A stretch of 64,000 bases of DNA. Source: Chloroflexota bacterium. Its GTDB lineage: Bacteria; Chloroflexota; Anaerolineae; Aggregatilineales; J027. The notes under the pieces are model-generated. The model did not search any database, had not been told where the DNA came from, and worked only from the letters and a program-made list of their open reading frames with translations. Made by a program: the position numbers and the translations under genes. The stretch covers positions 1-64,000 of the forward strand of contig JACRBG010000002.1 of the NCBI GenBank assembly GCA_016234595.1, given 5' to 3'. Position 1 is the first letter of the stretch. Each line of letters opens with the position of its first letter. Below, in pieces: positions 53,414 through 61,977 of the stretch.

Positions 53414-53996
53414 ATTTAGAAATACCCTGCAAGAAAGCCAACACCGCACCCAAGAACAAGGGGTGATGAAGCCCAAGACCCCCTCCGAATCCGCCGTCAC
53501 CCTTAGCGACCTGATGGGGCCACAAGATGCTAACGGGCTGGGCAATGTGCATGGCGGGGTCATCATGAAGCGAGTGGACGAAGCCGGGGCGCTGGCAGCC
53601 ATGCGACATTCGGCCTCCCCTGTCGTCACCGTGCAAATTGACTCTATGACCTTTCGTAAGCCCATTTTGATTGGGCACTTGGTCACGATTTACGCTGAAA
53701 TAACCTATGTTGGTCGAACTTCGATGGAAGTGCGGGTCGAGGTCAAAGCCGAGCATCCCTATACCGGGGAAGTGACCGAAACCAACACGGCCTATCTAGT
53801 TTATGTGGCACTGGATGAGGAAGGCCACCCACGCCCTGTGCCGCCCTTGCAAATTGAAAATGAGGCCCAAGCCCTGCGGATGGAACAAGCCAAAATTCGC
53901 CAAAAGTTCCGCAAGGAACAGTTGGAACACGAAGCGGAAATTGGACGGTTGAGTGAAACTGAAAAATCAGATCGAGACGGCCACCATGTCGGATAA
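53406..53996 (+). CDS. Acyl-CoA thioesterase, hotdog fold (YciA/BFIT-like)
   Basis: 196 residues; ALSDLMGPQD-type start SDLMGPQDANGLGNVHGG, then VDEAGALAAMRHS and VTVQIDSMTFRKPILIGHLVTI are typical of hexameric hotdog acyl-CoA thioesterases. The C-terminal 50 residues are a charged helix. Overlaps both its neighbours. A lipid-metabolism link with acpP further on is possible. Confidence 0.88.
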   Translation: MPKFRNTLQESQHRTQEQGVMKPKTPSESAVTLSDLMGPQDANGLGNVHGGVIMKRVDEAGALAAMRHSASPVVTVQIDSMTFRKPILIGHLVTIYAEITYVGRTSMEVRVEVKAEHPYTGEVTETNTAYLVYVALDEEGHPRPVPPLQIENEAQALRMEQAKIRQKFRKEQLEHEAEIGRLSETEKSDRDGHHVG

Positions 53997-55146
53997 TGAA
54001 GTTGAACTCAACGATCTAAACGACGCCAATAGCCCGCTACCTGAGTATCAAAATCTCGAAGGCTCTCTGCTCCTTCAAATTTTGAATGACGCCGGGGCAA
54101 GGCGCTTGCTGCGGATGCCTGCCGAAGATTTTGGCATTGCTGACGATATTCCCTATCCTTTTATTGCGATGGTCGGTCAGTTGGAAATGCGTTTTGCCTT
54201 GATGTTATCGCTGATTAATCCAGCGGTGGGGGGCGTGCTGCTGATTGGGCCGCGTGGGGTTGGTAAAACGACCTGTGTCCGTAGCCTCACGGGTATTTTG
54301 CCCGAAGTGCCGACTGCTGTTGATAAAGATGGCGTGCCTATCTCGGAATCCGATGAAGAAGAAGCCGGGATGCGTTATGAGCGTGTCAAGCTGATTGAAT
54401 TGCCCCTGAATGCCCGTTTAGAAGATGTGGTCGGCGGGATTAATGAGCGCATCGCCATCCAGCAACAGCGTGTTCGGCTAGAACGTGGGATTTTGGCGCG
54501 GGCTGACCAAAATTTGCTGTATGTGGATGAGGTCAATTTGCTGGATGACCAAATCGTTGATGCTATTTTGGATGCCTCGGCGCAAGGACACTATACCGTG
54601 CGACGTGGCGCGATGGCTGGGACATATCGCTCGCGTTTTGTGCTGATTGGCTCGATGAACCCCGAAGAAGGCGATTTGCGTCCTCAAATTATGGATCGTT
54701 TCGGCTTGCGGGTAATTGTGCGCGGCTTGGAACGTAAAGAAGATCGCCTCGAAATTTATAAACGGGTGCGCTCCTATCGTGAGAACCCCCGGATTTTTCT
54801 AAACGAATGGGCGGCGTTAACTGGGCAAATTCGTGAGGAAGTTGGGCTGGCGCGTGACCTACTCAAGGAAACCGTCGTCAGTGATGCGGCGCTGGAATTG
54901 GGCATTTCGCTGGTGCATAGCTTGGGTATTGATTCCACTCGTGCCGAGTTCACCATGTTTGAGGCTGCACGCGCCCATGCTGCTGCTGATGGCCGTGATG
55001 TGGCCGACGTACGAGATTTGCGCTTTGTCGCCCCATTGGCCTTGCGTCAGCGGCGCAGTGTCTATATGAACGAATTTTTTGACCATCAACTTCAAGAGGA
55101 TGGTCAAATCATGACTGCCTTTGACCAATTGCAGAATGGAAATTGA
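53986..55146 (+). CDS. Magnesium chelatase subunit I-like AAA+ ATPase
   Basis: 386 residues from ATG 53986 (MSDNEVEL), overlapping the thioesterase gene by 11 bases. AAA+ motifs: Walker A GPRGVGKTT, Walker B LLYVDEVNLLDD, sensor GSMNPEEGDLRPQIMDRFGL. The order and inserts match BchI/ChlI. No BchD, BchH or other chlorophyll or cobalt chelatase gene is in the window, so this may be a lone MoxR/BchI-type chaperone with an unlinked VWA partner. Confidence 0.82.
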   Translation: MSDNEVELNDLNDANSPLPEYQNLEGSLLLQILNDAGARRLLRMPAEDFGIADDIPYPFIAMVGQLEMRFALMLSLINPAVGGVLLIGPRGVGKTTCVRSLTGILPEVPTAVDKDGVPISESDEEEAGMRYERVKLIELPLNARLEDVVGGINERIAIQQQRVRLERGILARADQNLLYVDEVNLLDDQIVDAILDASAQGHYTVRRGAMAGTYRSRFVLIGSMNPEEGDLRPQIMDRFGLRVIVRGLERKEDRLEIYKRVRSYRENPRIFLNEWAALTGQIREEVGLARDLLKETVVSDAALELGISLVHSLGIDSTRAEFTMFEAARAHAAADGRDVADVRDLRFVAPLALRQRRSVYMNEFFDHQLQEDGQIMTAFDQLQNGN

Positions 55147-55853
55147 TGACTCCTTTGCCATCCCCTTCTATATCACCGGCTTCTACGCCATCCCGTAGCT
55201 CAAATAATGGACTCGCATGGCTGGTTTTATGGTGTACCTTATTAGGTGTCGTGGCCTATCATATGGTTTGGCAAACGCATAAGGTCGCGGCGTTTAGTAG
55301 CAATGCTTTTGATTTAGCCGAATGGGTCAGTTTGCATCCGACAGTTCGCGCCGAAAGCCCTGCCTTGTTTACCCCCATGTTGCTGCGCCTCCCCTTAATA
55401 TTGTTAGCAGGGATCATGGCGTTGGGTTCTAGTGTGCTGCAAACTGAAAAAGCTAAGTGGATTTGGCGTGGTGTGGCATTATTGGTTGTGCTACGACTGA
55501 ATGCGCCAACCGATTTTTACCCTTGGGGAGGCGGTTCACCCAATGACCAGCAATTAGGCCGACTGACAGCCTTTGGCTTGGCTGCTGTATTCGTTATTAT
55601 TTTGGGTGGGCGCTGGCTACGATTTTTTTGGAAACCTGCCACGCTCATTTTACTGCTTGCCAGTCTTATCACAGCGCTTGAAGGTTATCACCGTGCCCAG
55701 AAGGTGTTACACAGCATCCAGATTGAGACGAAATTGGGCGGAGGGTTGGTGCTGTATGTTGGATTTTTGATAATCCCAATGCTTTTTATTCTTCTAATGA
55801 GTGGGTTAATGAAACAAAAAGAGAGGGCATCTTTTCCAGACGCACTCTCTTGA
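55143..55853 (+). CDS. Hypothetical membrane protein
   Basis: 236 residues with about six hydrophobic segments (for example LAWLVLWCTLLGVVAYHMVW, LPLILLAGIMALGSSVL, LGLAAVFVIILGG-type, LYVGFLIIPMLFILLMSGLM). No family recognised. It begins in the ATGA overlap with the BchI-like stop and ends the plus-strand polysaccharide-thioesterase-ATPase cluster. Confidence 0.6.
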   Translation: MMTPLPSPSISPASTPSRSSNNGLAWLVLWCTLLGVVAYHMVWQTHKVAAFSSNAFDLAEWVSLHPTVRAESPALFTPMLLRLPLILLAGIMALGSSVLQTEKAKWIWRGVALLVVLRLNAPTDFYPWGGGSPNDQQLGRLTAFGLAAVFVIILGGRWLRFFWKPATLILLLASLITALEGYHRAQKVLHSIQIETKLGGGLVLYVGFLIIPMLFILLMSGLMKQKERASFPDALS

Positions 55854-55873
55854 TTGTTAAATTTACGGAAGCT

Positions 55874-56113
55874 CTACGCACGCATCTTGGTATCAATGTA
55901 GGTGATGGCTTCTTGGACTGTGGTAATTTTTTGGGCTTCTTCGTCAGAAATTTCGCCGCCAAATTCTTCTTCAAAGGCCATAATCAATTCCACCAAGTCA
56001 AGTGAATCGGCTTCAAGATCATCGCGGAAGCTGGCAGCGGGTACAACTTTTTCTTCGTCGACGCCGAGCAGTTCAGAAATAATTTTCACCACACGTTCCT
56101 GAGTATCGGACAT
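55874..56113 (-). CDS. acpP: Acyl carrier protein
   Basis: 79 residues. [18 protein letters not shown] carries Ser37, the phosphopantetheine attachment site in the DSL motif. Acidic, standard length. It is transcribed alone on the minus strand rather than with other fab genes; GGAGGAAATTAAC precedes the ATG. Confidence 0.96.
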   Translation of the reverse strand: MSDTQERVVKIISELLGVDEEKVVPAASFRDDLEADSLDLVELIMAFEEEFGGEISDEEAQKITTVQEAITYIDTKMRA

Positions 56114-56179
56114 TGTTAATTTCCTCCAATTAAGGCTGAATTTCCCTTTACGGGGTTAATGGCATCATGGGTGCGGGCC

Positions 56180-56208
56180 ATTGTACCAACCATGATTATG
56201 CTTCACAA
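56180..56208 (-). promoter_or_regulatory. acpP promoter
   Basis: Minus-strand TTGTGA (56208-56203) and TACAAT (56185-56180) with a 17-base spacer, about 65 bases upstream of the acpP ATG. Confidence 0.55.
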
Positions 56209-56252
56209 TAGAGAACTGTAATTGTAGTCTCCAACCTAAAGGAACACCAGTG

Positions 56253-57317
56253 ATGACAAAAGTTACGGGCGACGGCATGGAAAATGTGACAGAACGCCGT
56301 AAAGAAGAGCATATTCGCATTAATTTGGAGCAAAACGTCCAGTTTCCTAACCTAACCACGGGGCTTGAGCATTACGCCTTTATGCACGACGCCTTGCCCG
56401 AAATTAATCTGAGAGATGTTGATACCAGCCTAACGCTTTTCGGCAAATCCCTGAATACACCCGTTTTTATTTCTTCTATGACGGGTGGAACCGAAATGGC
56501 CCAAAATATCAATCGCAACTTGGCCGAGGCGGCCCAAATACGCGGTCTGGCAATGGGGTTAGGGTCACAGCGGGCGGGTATTGAAGACCCCACGCTAGCC
56601 GTAACCTATCAAGTGCGGAAGATTGCACCCGATATTTTATTGTTTGCCAATATTGGGGCAGTGCAGTTGAACTATAAATACGGTGTGGAGCAATGTCGTC
56701 GTGCGGTGGATATGGTCGAAGCCGATGCGCTGATTTTACACCTCAACCCTTTGCAAGAGGCGGTTCAACCCGAAGGAGATCACAATTTTGCCGGACTGCT
56801 CAAGCGCATTGAGTTGGTATGCACTCAAGTGGGTGTGCCGGTGATTGCCAAAGAAGTTGGCTGGGGTATCTCTGAAAAAACCGCCCGAAAATTAGCCTCG
56901 GCTGGCGTGGCTGCCATTGATGTGGCGGGGTCGGGGGGCACATCATGGAGCGAGGTTGAATATCACCGCGCCCCCAACGCTTTTTATGCTCGTGTGGCCC
57001 GTAGTTTTGCTGACTGGGGTATCCCCACTGCCGAAAGCATTCAATATGCCAAACAAGGTGCACCTAACACGCCTATCTTTGCCAGCGGTGGGTTGCGGGA
57101 TGGCATTGATATTGCCAAATGTATTGCCCTAGGCGCTAAGATCGGTGGGATGGCGGGGCCATTCCTTAAAGCCGCCGCGCTTTCGACTGAGGCTGTATTG
57201 GAACTGGAACGTGAAATCACTGCCCAAATTCGCATTGCCATGTTTAATGTTGGGGTAGCTAATCTTGTTGAATTAGCCCAGACGCCACTTTATCAGCGCG
57301 AAATGCATGGGCAATAA
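56253..57317 (+). CDS. fni: Type 2 isopentenyl-diphosphate delta-isomerase
   Basis: 354 residues from ATG 56253 (a GTG directly before it shares the AAAGGA ribosome binding site). FMN-dependent IDI-2: [63 protein letters not shown] and [11 protein letters not shown], which are the FMN, Mg2+ and substrate contacts. Interconverts IPP and DMAPP for isoprenoids. Single gene with no other isoprenoid gene nearby. Confidence 0.96.
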   Translation: MTKVTGDGMENVTERRKEEHIRINLEQNVQFPNLTTGLEHYAFMHDALPEINLRDVDTSLTLFGKSLNTPVFISSMTGGTEMAQNINRNLAEAAQIRGLAMGLGSQRAGIEDPTLAVTYQVRKIAPDILLFANIGAVQLNYKYGVEQCRRAVDMVEADALILHLNPLQEAVQPEGDHNFAGLLKRIELVCTQVGVPVIAKEVGWGISEKTARKLASAGVAAIDVAGSGGTSWSEVEYHRAPNAFYARVARSFADWGIPTAESIQYAKQGAPNTPIFASGGLRDGIDIAKCIALGAKIGGMAGPFLKAAALSTEAVLELEREITAQIRIAMFNVGVANLVELAQTPLYQREMHGQ

Positions 57318-57320
57318 AAA

Positions 57321-57337
57321 GGGCGGTCAACCCGCCC
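57321..57337 (-). terminator. Terminator between fni and the cytochrome gene
   Basis: GGGCGG-tcaac-CCGCCC; on the minus strand the stem is followed by a T run (TTTTTATT), so it best ends the cytochrome transcript. It can also act for fni as a hairpin with a weak tail. Confidence 0.7.
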
Positions 57338-57371
57338 AATTGTGCTTGATTTACAGTAAGGATTTTTATTC

Positions 57372-57391
57372 GTGATAATCGTGATTATCAC
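57372..57391. repeat. Perfect 20-base palindrome
   Basis: GTGATAATC-GT-GATTATCAC, 9-bp arms with a two-base centre, lies between the convergent fni and cytochrome genes. It looks like a protein-binding site (Fur-family-like half sites TGATAAT/ATTATCA, but with unusual spacing) and is not near a promoter. Confidence 0.6.
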
Positions 57392-57413
57392 TAGGTAATT
57401 GGTAAAAAGCGGA

Positions 57414-58379
57414 TTAGGGTTGTGATCGAATCCACGTAATCAACGCTGCTACGTCACCATCGGTTAAATTGGCGAACGCATAGAACGGCATAAAAAAGAT
57501 AGGCTCGCCATTGGGCTTGATGCCATCATGCAGTACAGCTTTGATTTCTTCATCCGTCCAATCCCCCATGCGAGATTGCACCAATTCGGGGAAGGTCATA
57601 TCGCCATATTGGGTATATTGAGTAATCTCACCATTGGCTGGGCCAATTGGATCAATTGAAACCCCATCTTCGGCCAACGACCCATGACACCGTAGACAGG
57701 CCGAAACATGACTAGCTAAATAGGTTCCGCGTGTCAATGGGTCGGTGAAGTCAGGGGCTGGAAATTCAGCAGTGAGGTCAAATTCTGGCACAGTGCGAAC
57801 ATCCTCACGGGTTGTCCCTTCATCCAATTCGGGTTCTGGCACGACACTATCAACTGGTTCTAATGATCGTAGGTAGGCAATCATCGCGGCCATGTCATCA
57901 TCCGACATATCCGCATACAGTTCATAGGGCATTGGGGGCAATAACGTTGAACCATCAGGTCGGACACCATAGCGAATCGCATTTTCGATTTCCTCATCCG
58001 TCCAACCCCCCAATGTTGTCAAATTGGGAGCATAGACCGTGCCAAACGGCTCGTAGGCAAAAGGATTCCCGCCAGACAATTCAATCGTGAGTGAATCGGT
58101 ATAGAGCACATTATAGTCACCACCACCGAAATGGCAGTCTTGGCAAGCCCCGGCCACTCGCACAAGATAGGCCCCACGCTCGACAATATCTTCACTATTG
58201 GGGTCTGGCACACCGCCATTGCCACCACTATCCTCGCCTTCAGGAGTAGATTCGGGGGTTCCATCTTGGGCAAGGGATGGGGCAGGCTTGTGAGCTACTA
58301 GAATCGCAACGAGGGCCAAACTCAGTAATAAAAACGCTGTAGCCAACCCTGCTCGAAAAACTCTTTTTTGACCAAACAT
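57414..58379 (-). CDS. Diheme cytochrome c, membrane-anchored
   Basis: 321 residues from ATG 58379 (GAGGGAGAG upstream). The N-terminus holds an uncleaved or cleaved signal helix (GLATAFLLLSLALVAILVAH), then a Pro/Glu/Gly-rich linker and two cytochrome c domains with CQDCH and CLRCH heme motifs. Methionine ligands are likely in LPPMPYELYADMSDDDMAAMIAYLRSL-type segments, split here as PMPYELY and FFMPFYAF. It carries electrons outside the membrane for a dehydrogenase or oxidase; the partner is not encoded here. Confidence 0.9.
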   Translation of the reverse strand: MFGQKRVFRAGLATAFLLLSLALVAILVAHKPAPSLAQDGTPESTPEGEDSGGNGGVPDPNSEDIVERGAYLVRVAGACQDCHFGGGDYNVLYTDSLTIELSGGNPFAYEPFGTVYAPNLTTLGGWTDEEIENAIRYGVRPDGSTLLPPMPYELYADMSDDDMAAMIAYLRSLEPVDSVVPEPELDEGTTREDVRTVPEFDLTAEFPAPDFTDPLTRGTYLASHVSACLRCHGSLAEDGVSIDPIGPANGEITQYTQYGDMTFPELVQSRMGDWTDEEIKAVLHDGIKPNGEPIFFMPFYAFANLTDGDVAALITWIRSQP

Positions 58380-58515
58380 TATAGTTACACTCTCCCTCAA
58401 ATTGGGTAAAAACCGGCCATATATTGGAAATTATAGGGCAGATAGATGCAAACGTGAAAACACTTTGGTGACGAATTCCCTCTATCTTTGTGTCATTCGA
58501 CGCATCGCCCAGCGT

Positions 58516-58521
58516 TATAAT
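58516..58521 (+). promoter_or_regulatory. -10 box of glpD
   Basis: TATAAT at 58516-58521 in the divergent region between the cytochrome and glpD genes; no good -35 box 17 bases upstream. AAGGAG precedes the GTG start. Confidence 0.35.
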
Positions 58522-58549
58522 AGGCCAGATTCAATAAGGAGTGTGTGTT

Positions 58550-60247
58550 GTGTCAGAGCAGATGAGAACTCGATTAGAAATCCTCGAAAAATTACGTCAA
58601 CAACCCGAAGTCGCAGTATTGATTGTGGGTGGCGGTGTCAATGGAATCGGCTTGTTTCGAGATTTAGCCCTACAAGGCGTTGATGTATTGTTGGTGGATA
58701 AGGGTGATTTTTGTTCAGGGGCCAGCGCCGGATCATCGCATATGATTCACGGCGGCCTGCGCTACTTGGAAAATGCGGAGTTTCGCTTGGTCAAAGAAGC
58801 CCTAACGGAGCGGAATTTGCTATTACAAAATGCTCCGCATTACGTGAAGCCCTTGCCTACGACCATCCCGATTTTTAGTTGGCTGTCAGGTACATTCAAC
58901 GCCCCTCTCAAATTCTTGCAACTGCGTGATAAACCCGGCGAACGCGGGGCACTAATTATCAAAGTTGGCCTATCGTTGTATGACCTATTTACTCGCAAGC
59001 AACAAGGCCTACCCCGCCATCAATTTTATTCGCGGGCCAAGTCGTTAGAGATGCGACCCAAATTAAACCCTGCGATTGTTTCAACGGCTCGTTATTATGA
59101 CGCATGGATGCCCTGTCCCGAACGTATCTGCTTAGAAATGATTTTGGATGCTGAAGCAGCTAACCCACAGGCTCATGCCCTCAATTATTTGGGCCTGACA
59201 GGTGGCAATGGTGAGGTGGTAACGCTACAGGATGAGGTTTCGGGTGATACATTTGAGATTAAGCCTAAAATCGTCGTTAATGCGGCTGGCCCGTGGATTG
59301 ATTTGGCGAATCAAACTATGCAGCATCCGACCAAGTTTATCGGCGGGACAAAGGGTTCACATATCATCATTGACCATCCCGAATTATATGCAGCGACGTT
59401 GGGGCACGAAATGTTTTTTGAAAACAGCGATGGTCGGATTGTGCTGTTTTTTCCCTTTATGGACAAGGTAATGGCTGGCACTACCGATATTCGGATTAAT
59501 GATCCCGAACAGGCTCGCTGTACCGATGACGAAGTTGAATATATATTGAACATGGTGCATAAAGTTTTCCCCGATATTAAGGTAGATCGTTCACATATTG
59601 TGTTTTGGTTTACTGGGGTACGACCTCTGCCCTATAGCGATGCCAGCCGGACGAGCCAAATTAGCCGCGACCATGCAACCCATATCACGGAACCCGACGC
59701 CCAAACCAAATTTCCCGTTTATTCATTGGTTGGCGGCAAATGGACAACTTTCCGCGCTTTCAGTGAACAAACGGCAGATTTGATTTTGCCGCGATTGAAT
59801 AAGTCGCGCCGGATGCGAACCAATCAATTGGCGATTGGTGGGGGCAAGAACTATCCTAAAACGGATGCTGACCGTGAGGCATGGTTGCAAGATACATCCC
59901 AAAATATCAAGTTACCCAAAGACCGCCTTGAGCAATTGCTGAACCGCTATGGGACTCGTGCTACCGAAATCGCTCAATTTTTAGTGGCTGGCCCTGACCA
60001 AGCCCTACAATACCATCCCGATTATACCCGGCGGGAAATTGAATTTTTGGCGATGCACGAGAAGGTCGTCCATTTGGATGATTTACTGCTACGACGCTCC
60101 CTCATTGCCATGTTGGGTCAGGCCAACCAAGCATTGGTCGAGGAACTCGCTGCTATCTTGGCCGATTGTTTGGGTCGCTCGGTTGCATCTGAAATTGAAC
60201 GGGCCACACGGATTTTGCAGGATAAACACGGGGTCGTCTTAAAATAA
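58550..60247 (+). CDS. glpD: Glycerol-3-phosphate dehydrogenase (FAD-dependent)
   Basis: 565 residues from GTG 58550, 8 bases after AGGAG (an in-frame GTG three codons earlier is less well placed). FAD-binding VLIVGGGVNGIGLFRDLALQG, then SHMIHGGLRYLEN, KIVVNAAGPWID, GTTDIRI, YSLVGGKWTTFRAFSEQ. Oxidises glycerol-3-phosphate to DHAP and feeds electrons to quinone. No glpK or glpF nearby. Confidence 0.95.
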   Translation: MSEQMRTRLEILEKLRQQPEVAVLIVGGGVNGIGLFRDLALQGVDVLLVDKGDFCSGASAGSSHMIHGGLRYLENAEFRLVKEALTERNLLLQNAPHYVKPLPTTIPIFSWLSGTFNAPLKFLQLRDKPGERGALIIKVGLSLYDLFTRKQQGLPRHQFYSRAKSLEMRPKLNPAIVSTARYYDAWMPCPERICLEMILDAEAANPQAHALNYLGLTGGNGEVVTLQDEVSGDTFEIKPKIVVNAAGPWIDLANQTMQHPTKFIGGTKGSHIIIDHPELYAATLGHEMFFENSDGRIVLFFPFMDKVMAGTTDIRINDPEQARCTDDEVEYILNMVHKVFPDIKVDRSHIVFWFTGVRPLPYSDASRTSQISRDHATHITEPDAQTKFPVYSLVGGKWTTFRAFSEQTADLILPRLNKSRRMRTNQLAIGGGKNYPKTDADREAWLQDTSQNIKLPKDRLEQLLNRYGTRATEIAQFLVAGPDQALQYHPDYTRREIEFLAMHEKVVHLDDLLLRRSLIAMLGQANQALVEELAAILADCLGRSVASEIERATRILQDKHGVVLK

Positions 60248-60266
60248 GCACTCTGTCGAAAATCAA

Positions 60267-60304
60267 AAAGGGCGATCTGTGTTAAGAGACCGCCCTTTAT
60301 TTTC
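60267..60304. terminator. Bidirectional terminator between glpD and the BTAD regulator
   Basis: AAAGGGCGaTCT and AGAcCGCCCTTT form an 11-bp stem with one mismatch, followed on the plus strand by TATTTTC, and on the minus strand by TTTTTGATTTT. Confidence 0.75.
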
Positions 60305-60333
60305 GCTCATATTCGTGAGCGTAATGTGCTAGT

Positions 60334-61620
60334 TTAGTTGCTGGTATACAGTTCCAGCATGGCGCGGGTTTCGGTGGAGGGTGAGATACCGAGTGTGCGC
60401 TTCAAGGTAGATTCCAGCAGTTTGTATTGAGCCTGCACGTCTTTAATACGGCCTTGTTCATGATAGATGGTCATAATATTGCGATGCACATCTTCACGGT
60501 CTGGTTTCTCGGCAACGGCGCGTAGGAAGTAACCCAAAGCGCGGTCAAGTTCACCCAAGGCACGGTGCATCCGACCTAACCCAATCAGGGCTTGGGCAAA
60601 GTCATTACGTAGCTTCTCGCGTTTTTCAAGCATCCATGGCATATCGAGACCCTCAAGGTAGGGGTGGCGATAGAGTTGGACAGCGCGATACCATTTAGCA
60701 GGTGCTACTTCGTCAGAGCCAGCAAGGGCTTCTTCGATTTGTTTTTCAAATTCACGGGCATCGTACATAATATTGACGCGCGGGGAGGGGACATAGAACC
60801 CACCACTATACGCCGTAATTTCGTAACCCAATTTTTCGGAAATCTTACGTTTGGTCACATGGAAAACATTGGTGGCTTCTTTGACACCCAGATGCGGCCA
60901 GAAGATACGGAAGATTTCGTCGCGGGTGACCATATGATGGTCAATGAAATAGTAGGCCAAATTGCGGGGCAGTGAGCCATCCCAACTATGAACAGCGCGG
61001 CCATCACTCATCAAACGGGAACTACCCGACAGCGAGTAGAATTCGATTTGTCCACGTGGGGCGGGTTCTCTAAAAATCCCGTTTTCGACTGCGTTGTTTT
61101 CGCCAATGGTGGCCGCCAAGCCGGTTAAAATGAGATCATTCCACGGCTGGCGGAATAATTCGCGCCCATTGACGATAATTTGCACATTCTTGGGTAATTT
61201 CTCAGCCAAAACTCTAAAAAAGCCATCAAGTTCAGCCGAGTCACGCGGAATACGATCCAGTTCGTCAAAGGCTAAAAGATATTGATCTTTGCGAAGTGAC
61301 TTAAGGTCGGCAGCAAAAGCCTCCCCAAGCGATTGTGGTGATTCATTTTTCTTGAGGGCCGAGATGGTTTGTTCGCCGAAGTCAGCAGGAAATTGGGCAT
61401 CATTTACCAAGTTCCCCAACAACTTGCGCAAAGTGGTATCTTCTTCGCGTAGGGGATAATAGTAAATTTGACTTTTGGTTTGTCGCAGAAGTAAGGCAAC
61501 CAGCGCATTGTGTGAATAGTGACGGGGGTAAATCACCAAAATAGGTGCATTATGGACACCCGATTGGATTTCACTATACAATAAATCCGCGACATTTTCA
61601 GTTATAGTCAATTCGGTCAT
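60334..61620 (-). CDS. BTAD (SARP-like) transcriptional regulator with degenerate STAND-like N-terminus
   Basis: 428 residues. The first about 190 residues look like an AAA/STAND NTPase fold (ILVIYPRHYSHNALVALLLRQ; Walker B-like YLLAFDELDRIP) but lack a Walker A GxxxxGK. Residues about 200-290 form an OmpR-like winged helix (VTRDEIFRIFWPHLG, TNVFHVTKRKISEKLG). The C-terminal BTAD domain has TPR-like helices (ALIGLGRMHRALGELDRALGYFLRAV). Such proteins activate or repress operons and are typical of Chloroflexota and Actinomycetota. Target unknown; it is divergent from hemW across an AT-rich gap. Confidence 0.85.
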   Translation of the reverse strand: MTELTITENVADLLYSEIQSGVHNAPILVIYPRHYSHNALVALLLRQTKSQIYYYPLREEDTTLRKLLGNLVNDAQFPADFGEQTISALKKNESPQSLGEAFAADLKSLRKDQYLLAFDELDRIPRDSAELDGFFRVLAEKLPKNVQIIVNGRELFRQPWNDLILTGLAATIGENNAVENGIFREPAPRGQIEFYSLSGSSRLMSDGRAVHSWDGSLPRNLAYYFIDHHMVTRDEIFRIFWPHLGVKEATNVFHVTKRKISEKLGYEITAYSGGFYVPSPRVNIMYDAREFEKQIEEALAGSDEVAPAKWYRAVQLYRHPYLEGLDMPWMLEKREKLRNDFAQALIGLGRMHRALGELDRALGYFLRAVAEKPDREDVHRNIMTIYHEQGRIKDVQAQYKLLESTLKRTLGISPSTETRAMLELYTSN

Positions 61621-61977
61621 AATGGATATTGCTCAACTTTCCATGCTCTCTAGGGAGTGCTTATAGATACATATACGAAAAAGGCTAACCTAAGAACCCC
61701 ACTAGAGAGTATTCTCTGTGGCTTTTAAAGGGTTTAACCAAGTTGCCCTGCAACAAATCTTTGGGTTAGTAATTAGTTGTGGTCATCCATAGACAATTTA
61801 GCTATCTAATTAGATAACCCTGTAAAACCCTTTGGGTCTTTTTGTTGAAAGTGCAAACTCTTAGGCCATTATTAAAATCATACATTATTTGAATATCAAG
61901 CGCAATTAGTCCGCTTATTTTAGTTGTGAAAAATTGTGCTTATTTTGTCACAATGTTTTAACAAAAGCTAGGGGAGA
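61621..61977. other. AT-rich divergent intergenic region with inverted and direct repeats
   Basis: 357 bases between the BTAD gene and the hemW-like gene, no gene found. It contains ACTCTCTAG and ACTCCCTAG (direct repeats on the minus strand, 52 bases apart, 61702-61710 and 61650-61658), a perfect palindrome TATCTAATTAGATA at 61803-61816 and an AAAGGGTTT/AAACCCTTT inverted pair about 95 bases apart. No good sigma-70 pair was found for either gene; TTGTGC-N17-TTTAAC before hemW is only weak. An autoregulated operator region is plausible. Confidence 0.45.

Noticed and set aside
53986-55146. The AAA+ ATPase as the missing eCIS ATPase (Pvc15)
   Set aside because: Its sequence is magnesium-chelatase I-like, it lies 34 kb away inside an unrelated overlapping gene cluster, and it lacks Pvc15-like features.
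57372-57391. Calling the palindrome a Fur box
   Set aside because: The half sites are four bases apart instead of one, and it is not in a promoter region.
61826-61845. Terminator at ACCCTTTGGGTCTTTTT
   Set aside because: The stem is only four base pairs with a three-base loop and no transcript is known to end there.
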